Under the pieces are notes generated by a model. The model was not told the origin of the DNA. It saw only the letters and a program-made list of their open reading frames with translations, and searched no databases. A stretch of DNA of 64,000 nucleotides. It comes from Mesostigma viride. Lineage: Eukaryota > Streptophyta > Mesostigmatophyceae > Mesostigmatales > Mesostigmataceae. The first letter of the stretch is position 1. Each line of letters begins with the position of its first letter. The translations under genes and the position numbers were made by a program. Below are positions 34,735 through 45,737 of the stretch, one piece after another. The stretch covers positions 5,123,556-5,187,555 of the forward strand of contig RPFO01000080.1 in the NCBI GenBank assembly GCA_009746045.1, read 5' to 3'.

Positions 34735-34855
34735 CTGCCTGTCTCGATAGTACTCGAACACGCGGACAAGATAACGGCAGGCTCGAGCTACCATGGTCCG
34801 GATTCTCCCGATTTCTGGCCTGCGCTGGTTGTCTCCTTGGTATTGTGTAAACTAT
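34735..34855 (-). repeat. R1 copy, long
   Basis: This is the reverse complement of the copy at 22320-22435, with near-identity over about 95 bp through CGAACACGCGGACAAGATAA and CTCGAGCTACCATGGTCC. Confidence 0.8.
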
Positions 34856-34859
34856 AGTT

Positions 34860-35254
34860 GTCTCACTCAAACTAAGCTCCCCAGCAGGACCGCCTGGACT
34901 CAAAGGTGAGACGGGCGCAATCAAACACATTGTGCTGCGTGCTTGACATCGCGCTTGACATTGTGCTTGACATTGTGCTGCTTTGGGTATACCGTGCTGT
35001 ATTAGATGTTGCACTGCGATTCCGCGTCATCGGGACTATCCAAGACAACTGTACGCTCGGCCATGGTGACGGGTGTGGGGGCGCCGGTAGTTTGCATGCT
35101 AACCCCCGATAGCCTATTGCATATGGATCGAGTGTCCCATCACCGGCGGCTTGTAGTGGTCTGACTGGTCTCTCTTGTAATTAGCGTTGCATGGCTTTGG
35201 TTATGTTTAAGTAAGTCATTAGTAAGTACTTGTGTGTCATGCGCAAAGGCATGC
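34860..35254. other. Spacer with a short tandem repeat
   Basis: No gene was seen. GCTTGACATTGTGCTTGACA is a short tandem repeat (about 34940-34980). Confidence 0.5.
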
Positions 35255-35904
35255 CGCCGACCTGGCCCGCAAGCTAGCTAGACGGCGGCGGTCACCAACA
35301 TGCTGCGATCCATTTTCAGAGTAGGATATGCTGCGCACGACGTCTGCAATGAGGGCCTGTACCTTGGCATGCCATATATATCACCAGCACCATATGTAAT
35401 GCAGCGGCGCCTGCAGCTCGTAGGGCACCTAGCTCGCAGTGACCAACCAGGTAGACACCTCATATGTGGCCCCCCCGCGGTCCTCGACTGCGACCAGCCC
35501 AGCCTGGCCGGCACCTCCTGACGTGGGCCGGGCCCCGTGATGTTAGACGCCGCAAGGCCCGCACCTTCAAAGAACAGCTAACTTAGAGGACATGGGGGGC
35601 CTAGGCCTCTCCGTGATTTGGAAAAAGATGATGGACAAGGCCATGTGGGCCCAGGTCATAGAGGACAACGAGCCCCCCCCCGTGGGGAAGCGCCCGCGTG
35701 TGCAAACCCGCGGGAGGCACGCCAGACAGATCCCCTAGGGTAGAGTAGATGTTGATAGCTTTAGATAGATGTTGTAGGTAGCTGTTGTAGATAGATTAGA
35801 CGTACCGGTAGGACTGTTTGCACCCATCCATCCATGCATCCATCGGGGTTAATGCTCCGTGACTCCCGAACGGGAGCACGAGTCTAATCAATTAATTAAT
35901 TAAT
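35255..35904 (+). mobile_element. 5'-truncated non-LTR element D
   Basis: Translating from about 35272 gives AAVTNMLRSIFRVGYAAHDV...NEGLYLGMPYISP...LQLVGHLARSDQPGR. This corresponds to the ORF2 C-terminal domain of elements A and B (TYGAEXWTL/GHLART region). A 3' UTR follows, with a type B hairpin at 35853-35880 (TGCTCCGTGACTCCCGAACG...) and a (TAAT)n tail. The 5' limit is not marked by a clear target duplication. The copy has frameshifts and stops and cannot function. Confidence 0.75.
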
Positions 35905-36059
35905 GCCACGGAGTATTAAAAAAAAATTAACTTAAATTATAACATGCCTCCGTGGGGAGGTCATGTAGCACATATTCCACATAATGCCACGGAGTATTGA
36001 ATTGTAACATAACTCCGTTGGGAGTATATGTAGCACACAGCCCTTGAGCCACGGAGTAT
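35901..36059 (-). mobile_element. Two ultra-short type A 3'-end insertions sharing one target site
   Basis: GCCACGGAGTAT occurs three times (35905, 35986, 36048). The inserts between them are about 64 and 49 bp. Each is little more than the type A hairpin (35942-35966; 36007-36031) and its AT tail on the minus strand. The first two target copies extend to a 17-bp match, TAATGCCACGGAGTATT. Confidence 0.85.
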
Positions 36060-36406
36060 GTACTATGCTAATCTCATTAGAAAAAAAAATGGTTATGTTT
36101 GGATGCCTTCAATCACTCTGCATGATGTAAGTAGTTATAATTTTTTAGTATATATTTTGCATATGCACATTGTGGTGGCTGACAGGTGCTTCGACATGGC
36201 AGTCGACAGGCCTGTCATGTACGTTATGGAGCCGTACGCATGCATGTGATGACCAGCTAGGTGGATGCCAGCGACCTTTTATGTGGCTGGGCACAATATC
36301 GCATGCATCATCCACAGCTAGCTAGGCATGGATCAATATTGTGCTTTTTTTACCTGGTACGGTCCATGGGTAATTTGATGCCATATGTGATGAATGTAGA
36401 TGTTAA

Positions 36407-39400
36407 TCAATACGAAAGAATTGAGAGCAGCTTAAACTTGTTCAGCCCCCTGTCCACCATGCTGTCCCCTGCAGGTTCAACGCGTTTGATTCTGACTCGG
36501 ACAGGCAAGGTCAACTTGGCCCCAGAAATTTCATAAACTGTTTTTTGGGAATACTGAGATGATTGCACATGCCAAAGAGAATCCAAGATAGCACCAGGCC
36601 TTATTGCTCGTTCAATTGTCACCTCAGCTTGTTTCAGAGATGACTTACCCCCGGCTCCTGGAATACTGTCACCAGTCCCTGCCTTCACTGTGTCCACAAA
36701 TACTTCGACTTGGCCCATATTCTCGTAGCTGCTCATAAATCCCACCACAATCTTGTGCTGCACCATTACGTCAAAAGATATTTCTTCACCACCCCCTGGG
36801 CCTTCCACGATCCACCCTGGTTTGCCTGGGATGTCCTCTCGGTATTGCCACCGCCCCGGGGGGTCCACCTCCGCCGGAACAAACGCCGCCTCACCCAAGT
36901 CTACGCTCAACATTGATAACGGCAGAGCTGACCCTGCATGCAGATTGGTCGGCTTACCATCCGATATTCTGACAACAGGGAATGCTGGCACCCATTCGCT
37001 GGACGACTCCCCTGGTGACGTTTCAGGATTGACCGCACTGGGTGCAGCACTCAGTGACCTATGTGCTGCCTCGTTGCAGAAAAACTGTGTTTCCACACGG
37101 AAAAGATGGGCGGTCACCGCGGCCCAGACATAGTGGAGGCAGGCACCCGGGTGGAAGTAATTGTGGCACTCCACCAATGGGTTGCGCTGGCCGTTTGGAG
37201 TAAACACAAAAGGCCAGAAGGCATCCCTCCAGGACAAGGCAGGAATGCCGTAGTAGCGGAGGAGCCTCATTTCTTCATCTTCAATCCACGGGCGTGCCTT
37301 GAAATACTCGGGATCATTCGCATCTGCACAGTTGGGCCAGGTCGCAAAGTGGTGGTAAATTCATGGCGTGCTCAGCTGTCAGATCAACTCATTAATGGTC
37401 AATGGCAATGTGATGCCAAGTCACATCATGTGGTGCCAAGTCATATCATGCGGTGCCAAGTCACATCATGTGGTGCCAAGTCATATGATGCCCCGCCTGG
37501 TCGTCCCCTCCTCACGTGGGGTGGCCTGGACCAAGCCAAATGCTGTAAGGTCGAGGGTCGAGGGTCGAGGGTCGAGAGTCGAGGGTCGAGGGTCGAGGGT
37601 CGAGGGTCGAGTGTCGAGGGTCGAGTGTCGAGGGTCGAGGGTCGAGGGTCGAGGGTCGAGGGTCGAGTGTCGAGTGTCGAGTGTCGAGTGTCGAGTGTCG
37701 AGTGTCGAGTGTCGAGTGTCGAGTGTCGAGTGTCGAGTGTCGAGTGTCGAGTGTCGAGTGTCGAGTGTCGAGTGTCGAGTGTCGAGTGTCGAGTGTCGAG
37801 TGTCGAGTGTCGAGTGTCGAGTGTCGAGTGTCGAGTGTCGAGTGTCGAGTGTCGAGTGTCGAGTGTCGAGTGTCGAGTGTCGAGTGTCGAGTGTCGAGCG
37901 TCGAGTGTCGAGTGTCGAGTGTCGAGTGTCGAGTGTCGAGTGTCGAGTGTCGAGTGTCGAGTGTCGAGTGTCGAGTGTCGAGTGTCGAGTGTCGAGTGTC
38001 GAGTGTCGAGTGTTGCGTGTTGAGTGTTGAGTGTTGAGTGTTGAAAGCGGAGTGTGGAGTGTTGAGTGCTCAGCGTGGAGTGTGGAGTGTGGAGTGTGGA
38101 GTGTGGAATGTGGAGTGTGGAGTGTGGAGTGTGGAGTGTGGAGTGTGGAGTGTGGAGTGTGGAGTGTGGAGTGTGGAGTGTGGAGTGTGGAGTGTGGAGT
38201 GTGGAGTGTGGAGTGTGGAGTGTGGAGTGTGGAGTGTGGAGTGTGGAGTGTGGAGTGTGGAGTGTGGAGTGTGGAGTGTGGAGTGTTGCGTGTCGAGTGT
38301 CGAGTGTTGCGTGTTGAGTGTTGAGTGTTGAGTGTTGAAAGCGGAGTGAGGAGTGTTGAGTGTTGAGTATGGAGTGTTGAGTGTTGAGTGTGGAGTGTGG
38401 AGCGTGGAGTGTGGAGTGTGGAGTGTGGAGTGTGGAGTGTGGAGTGTGGAGTGTGGAGTGTGGAGTGTGGAGTGTGGAGTGTGGAGTGTGGAGTGTGGAG
38501 TGTGGAGTGTGGAGTGTGGAGTGTGGAGTGTGGAGTGTGCAGTGTGGAGTGTGGAGTGTGGAGTGTGGAGTGTGGAGTGTGGAGTGTGGAGTGTGGAGTG
38601 TGGAGTGTGGAGTGTTGACTGTTGAGCACTGACTGTTGAGTGTTATGTACGTGCAAGGGTCACCACGGACGTGGCTTCACATCACTTACATTCATACTAT
38701 TGTTCACTGCAAACGGCGCTCATGTTGACGCTCTCATATCTTCCGGTGCAAGGTGCTGCCCCAGCTCCTGTGTAAGAGTCTGCTCTGAGTGACACTGTTC
38801 AGCGCACAGTTTCACCATTCACGCTGCCCAGATAGGTTGACACTAGTGCAAGTTCGGCACCGCTCACCTGTGATGCCATGCTCACTCTTCCGTTTGTCGC
38901 CCCCCTTGTAAGTGTTCGTGCCCATGCTGTTCAGCTCGACAGTCCCCGTGAACCAGCACACGATGGCGGGTTGCTGCGGCAAGCTCAGCAGCTGCAGCAG
39001 AAGGTCTTCCAAGTCTCCTTGGATGTTCTCCTGATCGGCATGGAACTGCACACCCGGCATGGATGGCGTGGCAAGCGGTCATGCGAATGAGCAATTACAT
39101 CGTGTAACTTCCCAAAATAGTAATAAACAAAACCATGCACAACCAATCTAACAACAACTGGTACCTTAATACTTAGTAGTAACAATGGTAAGAACTGACA
39201 GCTCAATTGGCAATAATAGCAGGTCACTGGGTAAAATTTGTAATCCTGGAGGCTGCGAGATTACAACACCTCCGGCCACCTGGTTGCTGATCTTGAAGTC
39301 AACAAAGGACGCATGTCCGAGCCTTGATCCTTTCCCCCCTTCAATTTCCCAATCGGCAATTAAGCACTGAACAACACCGCTAAGGTTACATATATACTCA

Positions 39401-42400
39401 CCAGGTCGTAAGTCCCAAGCTTATTATAGAAGAGAAAGAACAAAATGCACGTCCTAGTCGTCCACTAAATGATCATTCTAGACACTAAGGCCGGTACATA
39501 CTACTAGTGAGACCGTGCACACAATACATATACCCACCTGATCGTTGTTTCCAATTAAAGTATGATGCAATAAAGAACAACCCCACGTCTTCCAAGCAAG
39601 CTCTGCAGATAGACAATAATATTTCCACTGACAAAAATTATACAAAAGGTTATAGCACCCACCTGATCGTTGATACCAAAGTCATGCCATAAAGAACAAA
39701 AAATCCCACGTCCTCCCGGAAACTAGCAAGCTCCATCGCAGATAGAGAATACTTCTACTGAGATTATTATACAAAGGTTATTGCACCCACTCATCGTTGA
39801 TCTCAAAGTCGATAAAAAAAACAAGTCCACGTCCTCCAAGCTCTATTATACTCAGACCCACGTCATAACACCCACCTGGTCATTGATCTCAAAGTCGATG
39901 AAGAATAAGTCCACACCCTCCAAGCTCTGCTACACTCTCACGTTATTACACTCACCTAGTTATTGATCTCAAAGTCGAAAAAAAAAAAAGTCCATGTCCT
40001 CCAAGCTCTTTGTGCTCAGACTCACGTTATAAAACCCACCTGGTCATTGGTCTCAAAGTCGATGAAGAATAAGTCCACATCCTCCAAGCTCTGGCCCGTG
40101 ACGTTCGCGAGAGAGAGCACATGGCCTGCCGCCCACTGCGTGGTGGTGGCGTGCCGGGCCATGTTGACGACCTCAAGCGTGTCCCTGGGTGTGTCAGGGT
40201 AGGCGCGGTGTAACCACTCCGCCAGCCGTGAGGGCCACGCGCAAGGACGCGTCACTTCCACTTCGTAGGGGCCCAGATGCAAGCCCGCTGACGCATCACA
40301 TCGAACTCCCAGCGTCACTGTTGAAATATTTTCAACGCGACGCCGACAGTTCGCATACGAGTCCCCGGGACAGGTGGCGCACACACAAGAGGTCGAGCTA
40401 GTGGCGTCTTAGCATAAAATTTAGGAACCAGAAAGCGTTCAAGAACAGTCGCTGCATGAATAGTAGAATGGTGATTCGTGCACGTGGCTTGACATTTCCC
40501 ACAAATCTAGCACTAGAAACTGGGACATGTGGCGTCACATCTATGGCTACTGACCCAACCTCCCATGCTCAATCGGGCCAACTGCCTGCCTCCCACGCAA
40601 GGTATGCATCAGTAAAACTGGCCCAGAGCGCGGGATCAACAAGAGCGAGAAGGAGAACCACACACGACACATGCATGTGCCCCATGCATGCACCTGTTCG
40701 GCAGCATGGGGTTCTTGCTATAACGGTAATGTCAGCCCTGAGGAGCATGTTTGTTTGAATCATAAACGGTTGTCTCTTTGATTGATGACAACAGCGACTA
40801 TCATGGTTGTGATCAGTTACCTACGATGGCCTTGTCGGACGAGGGGGCAGTTATCCCATGCAGCTATAGTGGCCGGCTCTGTTGACAAGCGCAGAAGGCT
40901 GGTCTGCGAAACGTGCTCCGCCGCTGTGGTCTTAACGGGCAAGTTAGAACGCACGTTATTTGATACCCATGACTACTGGGCAGCACACCTGGCCATTAAT
41001 CGACAAACAGGTCAACGGCACGCCAGCAGGCTTTGACACCCGTACCTGCCACTTGCCTCGCTGTTGTGTGGCGGGAAGCATGTGGGCTGGCGCCTCTGAA
41101 ACGGCCAACCGCGGCGTAGTGCCATCTACCGTGCGCTTTCAGCACGGCCACCCCGTGGCGAATGAGCTTTTACAGTGTAGCACCGCCCAATGTGGCATAT
41201 TGAACGGACTCAAAACAAGGGTGGTACCGCCACATTTTCCAAAGCCAGCGCGACACCGCCACATTTGGCGGAAGTCCGCCACCAATCGAAACCCTGTCAG
41301 CATGACTGGTGTTACGAATAAGACCTTTTTAGAATCAACGACCTGGACCTTTTTAGAATCAATGACCTGGACCTTTTTAGAATCAACGACCTAGACCTTA
41401 GACCCCTTCTGCTACCTGCGAACGACTAGTTTTTCGGGTACTTATTTAGGTCGCCAGTTTAGGTGGGGCGAAAGTCAAGTTCGAGTGCTGTTTGCCCCTT
41501 TTGTGACTTCGGACCTAAATCTCGGAGATACGGCGCGCCGTACGCCCAAGAATGGTGCCGCGCAGCAGGGAGAGGATTGGTGACACCTACTTACCTCTTT
41601 TTCGCCGACTTAACTTCGGTCTACGCGTTTTTCTGGTTTCCGTCTTCTAAGTCCCGGCAGTTTGAGTCGTCCGACCAACATGTGACGTTAAGGCGTTAAG
41701 TTATTAGGTCATTTAGGTCGGAACCGGCTTAAGTCGGACGGAGCAGAAGGGGTCTATTTTTAGAATTAACGACCTTCGTAGAATTAAGGTGGACCATAGG
41801 TTGACCCCCCCGTCCCCCGCCCCTGCCAGGGGAGGGTGCCGCGTAATCATATGTACAGGCATCTAGTATAAGCTAGTTGTGATAACTCAGCTGAAAGGTC
41901 TCATCAAGAGGATCTAGAATTGTGTGTACAACATCCACTTTGGAATCTTCTTCTACAAGTAATTAGAAAGCTGCATTATAAGTTTCAGCATTAAGTGTAA
42001 AAATAAGTTTTGGATCCCAGGCACCTGGCTTGACTTTCTCCCACATTTCTTTGCATGGAAGGGAGGTTACGCCCGATGGATAAGATGTCGTCAAAAAAGC
42101 CCCAGGTCAAGCAGAAAAGTTTTACTATTTCCAAGGACTTCAGTCACGTTTGCATGTGGCTGTTTCCATGCAAAGCTTAGCCAATAAAATCATCACTTGA
42201 GCTAGCCACCTTGAAAAATCAAGCTGACTGACCAGGCTAACTCTCTGTTGCATGGCGCCTAGTATCTACTTCAAATGCTCGCAAAGATTCCGCTTCAGAA
42301 GCTTTGTGGCCATCATTGGCTAGGCTGGGGGTGCCCCCACACCATTGGGCCCCATGTCTTACTTTGGCGGGGCGCGCCAGTCGGCGCCAAAGTCCCGGCG

Positions 42401-45400
42401 CGGGTACTGAGAGTTATACTTGCGGTCCAGCCTTTCTTCCTGTTAAGAACTGTTAGGATAAAGTACCAATTAGTCATCATTCGGCCCATCCTCGCATCCG
42501 GGACTATCCGTCACAGGTCACTTGCTACCCCAGGCACTCTCAAGCGATGGCAGTGCAACAGCACGCAGACCAAAAGCTGCATGAGCAGCGGTGCATGAAG
42601 CATGGAAGGCAGCAGCGATGAACGATGGAAGGCAGCAGCGATGCAGGATGATGGAAGACAGCAGCGGTGCGTACCAGATGCAACGGCATGCGAAGTGACG
42701 AATGGCAGCATGGGACGGCCAGCGCAAAACCCACAGCGCGGCAACCCACGACCTGGAGTGCTACACACAGCGTGCATTCAGCACACACTGACAGGCAACA
42801 TTCTGGCAGTTATTAGAGCTGCACAACGTCTGGCTTGGCCAGGGCCAGGCAACCATGCAGGCTACCCAACATGTAGCGGCGAAGATTCGATCGCTAGGAC
42901 CACTATGTTTAAAATGGGCTAGCTAGGCCCGATTCTATTAGGCTGATTGGGCTAGAAGCCGTTTTCACGGGCGGGGGGCCTTACAAGCTAGAGCAAATTT
43001 AGTCACAGCTGCCTATAGATAGAGTTGATCACCCAAAAATGCCGCAACATATTGGACCAAGTCACATGACCTGCACATATGCATGTCACGTGCACACGGG
43101 AAAGTGCATGACGTGCACATTGGTTGCATGCATACGGGTAAGTGCATGACCTGGTTGCACGCACACGCGCAGGTATTACAGTGCATGGCCTGCACATGCA
43201 CACTGGTTTGGACACGGCTAGCTTAGTAGCGCGTTTAGCCCTCCTGTCAGAAGATAAATATACGGCTATATGTGACTGCAGGTGTAAACGAGGCAGTCAC
43301 ATGGGCCATGTGAGCTAGGGCCATGTGACTGCCTCGTTTGGACCTGAAGCCCCGAAGTCACATATGACCCACCATTGCGATGTGTACACTGGCTTGGCCA
43401 TCAAATCATTGAAATTGAATTGATTCGCTTGGCCATGCAGAGCCGCGCATGCATCATCAATGAGCCGCGCATGCACAATCAATGAGCCGCGCGTGCATCA
43501 TCAATGAGACGCGCATGCACAATCAATGAGCCGCGCATGCACAATCAATGAGCCGCGCACATTGCATCACCAATGAGACGCGCATGCATCACCAATGAGA
43601 TGCGCATGCATGTTATTCGTACCTTATCCAGTTAACGAAATTACCGGGCTATCTTGCAACACGTTTTGCTAACCCAGGGTGAACAAAACGGAATTACGCA
43701 ATTCCGTTTTGTTAACCCTGGGTTAACAAAATATGTTTTATGGGCGGTTCAGTTGACAGGCTCGTTAACTAAGATTAGCGCACGCTGGGTAGCGGGTTCG
43801 ATCCCTGGCAGAGAAAGGGAATATTTACGGTCAGGGAAAGTTGCGTGCCAGGTCCAAATATTGCCTAGTTCGCGAGCTGTGGCCTTGTGCGCCAATCTGG
43901 AATGGTGCCTAGTACAACGAGTGCCTGGGTTGGCCATTGAGTCGAAAAAGTGATGTTGTGGCCTGGATTGAACAAGTCGGAAAAAGATGTCCGGAATGCG
44001 AATAGCCCAAGTCCCCACGCGGCCTAGATTTAGTTAATGATACATGTGTCGCTATTTCGTGACGCATTTTGTTAACACAGTCAGGGCTTACAAAAATGAT
44101 TGCGCGATTACGTTTTGTTAACCCTGACTGTGTTAACAAAGCGTGTTACGAAATAGTAGCCCGGCTATTTCGTTAACTGATCCCGGTCCATTCTTGTTCT
44201 ATAATAAATTATAATAGTAGTTTACATTTATTGGGCTTATAAGTAGAAAAAAATATTGGGCTGCCTGGGCGTAATCAACTTAGGCCAAGCGCGGTGATTC
44301 GACCACTTCATGAGGGCCAAGCGAGAGCACACATGCCTACCTGATCCTCCCAGTGCAGCGATGCGGCACCCTTGCCCTCGCTGCAGCTTGCCGATGACCT
44401 TTCGAAGCCGGTGCCGGTTGCCGACGTTGGCACGTGACATTTCCAGCATTTGCTCAGTCAGGGAGTCCCAGGGCACCCAGGGGGCACTCTCCCGCATCAC
44501 CGTCACAAAGGAGGGTGGGACGGAGCACGTGGCCGCTGCCTGTGGGCAGCCGCGGTCATCAGGGGCCCGAGGCTCTGTATCTGCGGATCTCCCAGGGGCC
44601 AGGGTGGAGTATTAAGAAAATATGATGAGAGCTAGTGATGCCACAGCTTCATAGAGCTGCGATAGCGTGATGCCACAGCTTAGAGAAATGCCCGCAAGTA
44701 CTGCTAGTTTGACAAGGAGGCCAGTGTTTTTTGGACGCATGATGAGGCCAGTGGCATGCACAGCCCTCAGCTAGCCAGCACAGATCGATGAGGTGTCCAG
44801 TAGCACGGATTATGTGGTGACAGAAGCCAGCACAAATCACTATCGTCCAGCGCCGTGGATGAAGTGGTGACAGAAGCCAGCACAGATCAGTGCATGAGCA
44901 TAATGAATTTGAACATCGGTTAGCAACATCAATGCATGAGCATTAATAATGTTAGCAACATCCCCTCCAGTGCTGGTAGCCTGGGATGACGCGGTGCAAA
45001 ATAGAGCGCGAACATAAATGTGGGAAAGTGGGGAGAGATAATATGGCCAAGCTTAGTTGTAACCAACAAGCCACTGGGATGAGAGCACATGAGGAATGCC
45101 ATTATGAATACATAGCATGAGTAGCCAGCCGTGCTGGCGCCATGCACCATGAACAGCATCTTCAGTAGCCAGCCGCCGCTTGTGGCCAATATTGGAGTAA
45201 AAAACCTACTGAAACATTACTACCTATAAGCATGTGAGCAGATAGCTGGCAGCTAGCTGCCATATATAGTGCACGTCATTGTGGATTCCCCGGTGGTTTT
45301 TAGTCCCCGAAAAAACTGTACGTACTCATACATACGTATACGTAGGATGTGGGGCGCGCCATGATGCAGAGAGAGTCCTCTGTGGCCTGCCCACTTTAGG

Positions 45401-45737
45401 CAGTCAGAGAAGCTAGGGCGCCCTCCCTCCTCGTTGTGTATAGGGGTTGAAGGTTCCTTTATTGGTACCCACGTGACGCAGTCTACGTGCTTTTAATTAA
45501 TGAATTCATGGGGCGCGCGGGCGCATCGGTGCGCTGGATTAATGTAGTGCAGCTAAGTTTAACCAAACTATGCATCCCACACGGCGCATACATGCGCAGG
45601 CGGCGCCAGCAGATCATCTCAGCATGAGTGCAATATAAATGCGCACGTGACGGCTCACCTGCGGAGGCAACGTCATGAATATTGTAGTGCAGGACTAGGA
45701 CCACTAGGCCAACCAACAGCGCAGCGCCTGTCTTCAT
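36407..45737 (-). CDS. Secreted SGNH/GDSL-hydrolase-like protein, five exons
   Basis: Exons on the minus strand: 45737-45659, 44580-44341, 40407-40040, 39030-38868 and 37323-36407. All are GT-AG with matching phases; total 1767 nt, 588 residues. Exon 1 is a signal peptide (MKTGAALLVGLVVLVLHYN...ASA). SGNH blocks: CRIAALGGS at about 98-106 (nucleophile Ser), WPSRLAEWLHRAYP and VVNMA, DVDLFFIDFETND at about 216-228 (block III Asn), and CHNYFHPGACLH with His341/His347 near the usual catalytic His. A C-terminal domain (about 450-588) has KPGW, SYENMGQVEVFVD and LDSLW motifs, perhaps glycan binding. SGNH enzymes hydrolyse esters or act in cell-wall acyl transfer; the substrate is not predictable. 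Introns hold a MITE, minisatellites and exon-edge copies. The exon 3 start is the least certain junction. Confidence 0.8.
37420..37490. repeat. 20-bp tandem repeat
   Basis: Four copies of CATCATGTGGTGCCAAGTCA and variants lie in intron 4 of the hydrolase gene. Confidence 0.85.
37545..38640. repeat. 7-bp minisatellite with higher-order structure
   Basis: Blocks occur in order: GTCGAGG, GTCGAGT (about 48 units), a GTTGAGT/GTTGCGT module, GTGGAGT, the same module again (38307-38350), then GTGGAGT. The module GTTGAAAGCGGAGTG occurs twice. It lies in intron 4 of the hydrolase gene. Long frames through it on both strands are artefacts of a 7-bp period. Confidence 0.95.
39230..40039 (-). repeat. 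Tandem copies of the exon 3 donor edge of the hydrolase gene
   Basis: The last ~50 nt of exon 3 plus the donor (CTTCATCGACTTTGAGACCA then ATGACCAG|GTGGGT, ending at 40040) recur downstream. The clear repeats are near 39965, 39885 and 39785; more decayed ones lie at about 39665, 39540 and 39280. Several keep AG|GTGGGTG or AG|GTGAGTG and the following TAAxACGTG. The period is about 80-125 bp. Confidence 0.88.
40408..41320. other. Part of intron 2 of the hydrolase gene
   Basis: No other gene or repeat was recognised. Short frames here lack recognisable domains. Confidence 0.45.
41323..41400. repeat. 24-bp tandem repeat next to a MITE
   Basis: Three copies of CCTTTTTAGAATCAACGACC with small changes. 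A further diverged copy lies at 41755-41775, beyond the inserted element. Confidence 0.85.
41401..41754. mobile_element. Possible TA-flanked small inverted-repeat element
   Basis: Termini GACCCCTTCTGCT are inverted (13 bp perfect) and flanked by TA at 41399-41400 and 41755-41756. It splits a tandem-repeat array. It has no frame. The inverted repeat is short, so the call is moderate. Confidence 0.55.
42597..42670. repeat. Short tandem repeat
   Basis: About three units resembling GATGGAAGGCAGCAGC. The intron sequence around it (41755-43285) shows no gene. Confidence 0.7.
43286..43339. repeat. Hairpin with 19-bp arms
   Basis: AAACGAGGCAGTCACATGG pairs perfectly with CCATGTGACTGCCTCGTTT around a 16-nt loop. 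Confidence 0.85.
43439..43612. repeat. 22-bp tandem repeat
   Basis: About eight copies of GAGCCGCGCATGCACAATCA and variants end close to the start of the inverted-repeat element at 43629. Confidence 0.9.
43629..44179. mobile_element. 551-bp inverted-repeat element with two internal hairpins
   Basis: Termini CAGTTAACGAAATTACCGGG and the right-end complement match over 21 of 23 bases, flanked by ATC at 43626-43628 and 44180-44182. A left foldback (43671-43724) has 25-bp arms with one mismatch. A right foldback (44052-44156) has arms of about 50 bp. Between them GGTTCAGTTGACAGG (about 43745) and GGTTCGATCCCTGG (about 43796) resemble tRNA A and B boxes. It has no frame and sits in intron 2 of the hydrolase gene. 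Confidence 0.8.
45425..45500 (+). mobile_element. Type C 3' end, truncated
   Basis: CTCGTTGTGTATAGGGGTTG...GGTACC leads to the hairpin CACGTGACGCAGTCTACGTG (45470-45489) and a TTTTAATTAATGAATT tail. It is homologous to 6808-6895 in opposite orientation and lies in intron 1 of the hydrolase gene. Confidence 0.75.

Noticed and set aside
37481-38656. 391-residue minus-strand and shorter plus-strand frames of STLHTPH or VSSVECR repeats
   Set aside because: A 7-bp period reads as a 7-residue repeat in every frame; the region is an intron minisatellite between matched exons.
43740-43812. tRNA gene
   Set aside because: A- and B-box-like motifs are present, but a full cloverleaf with paired acceptor stem could not be drawn, and the piece is inside an inverted-repeat element.
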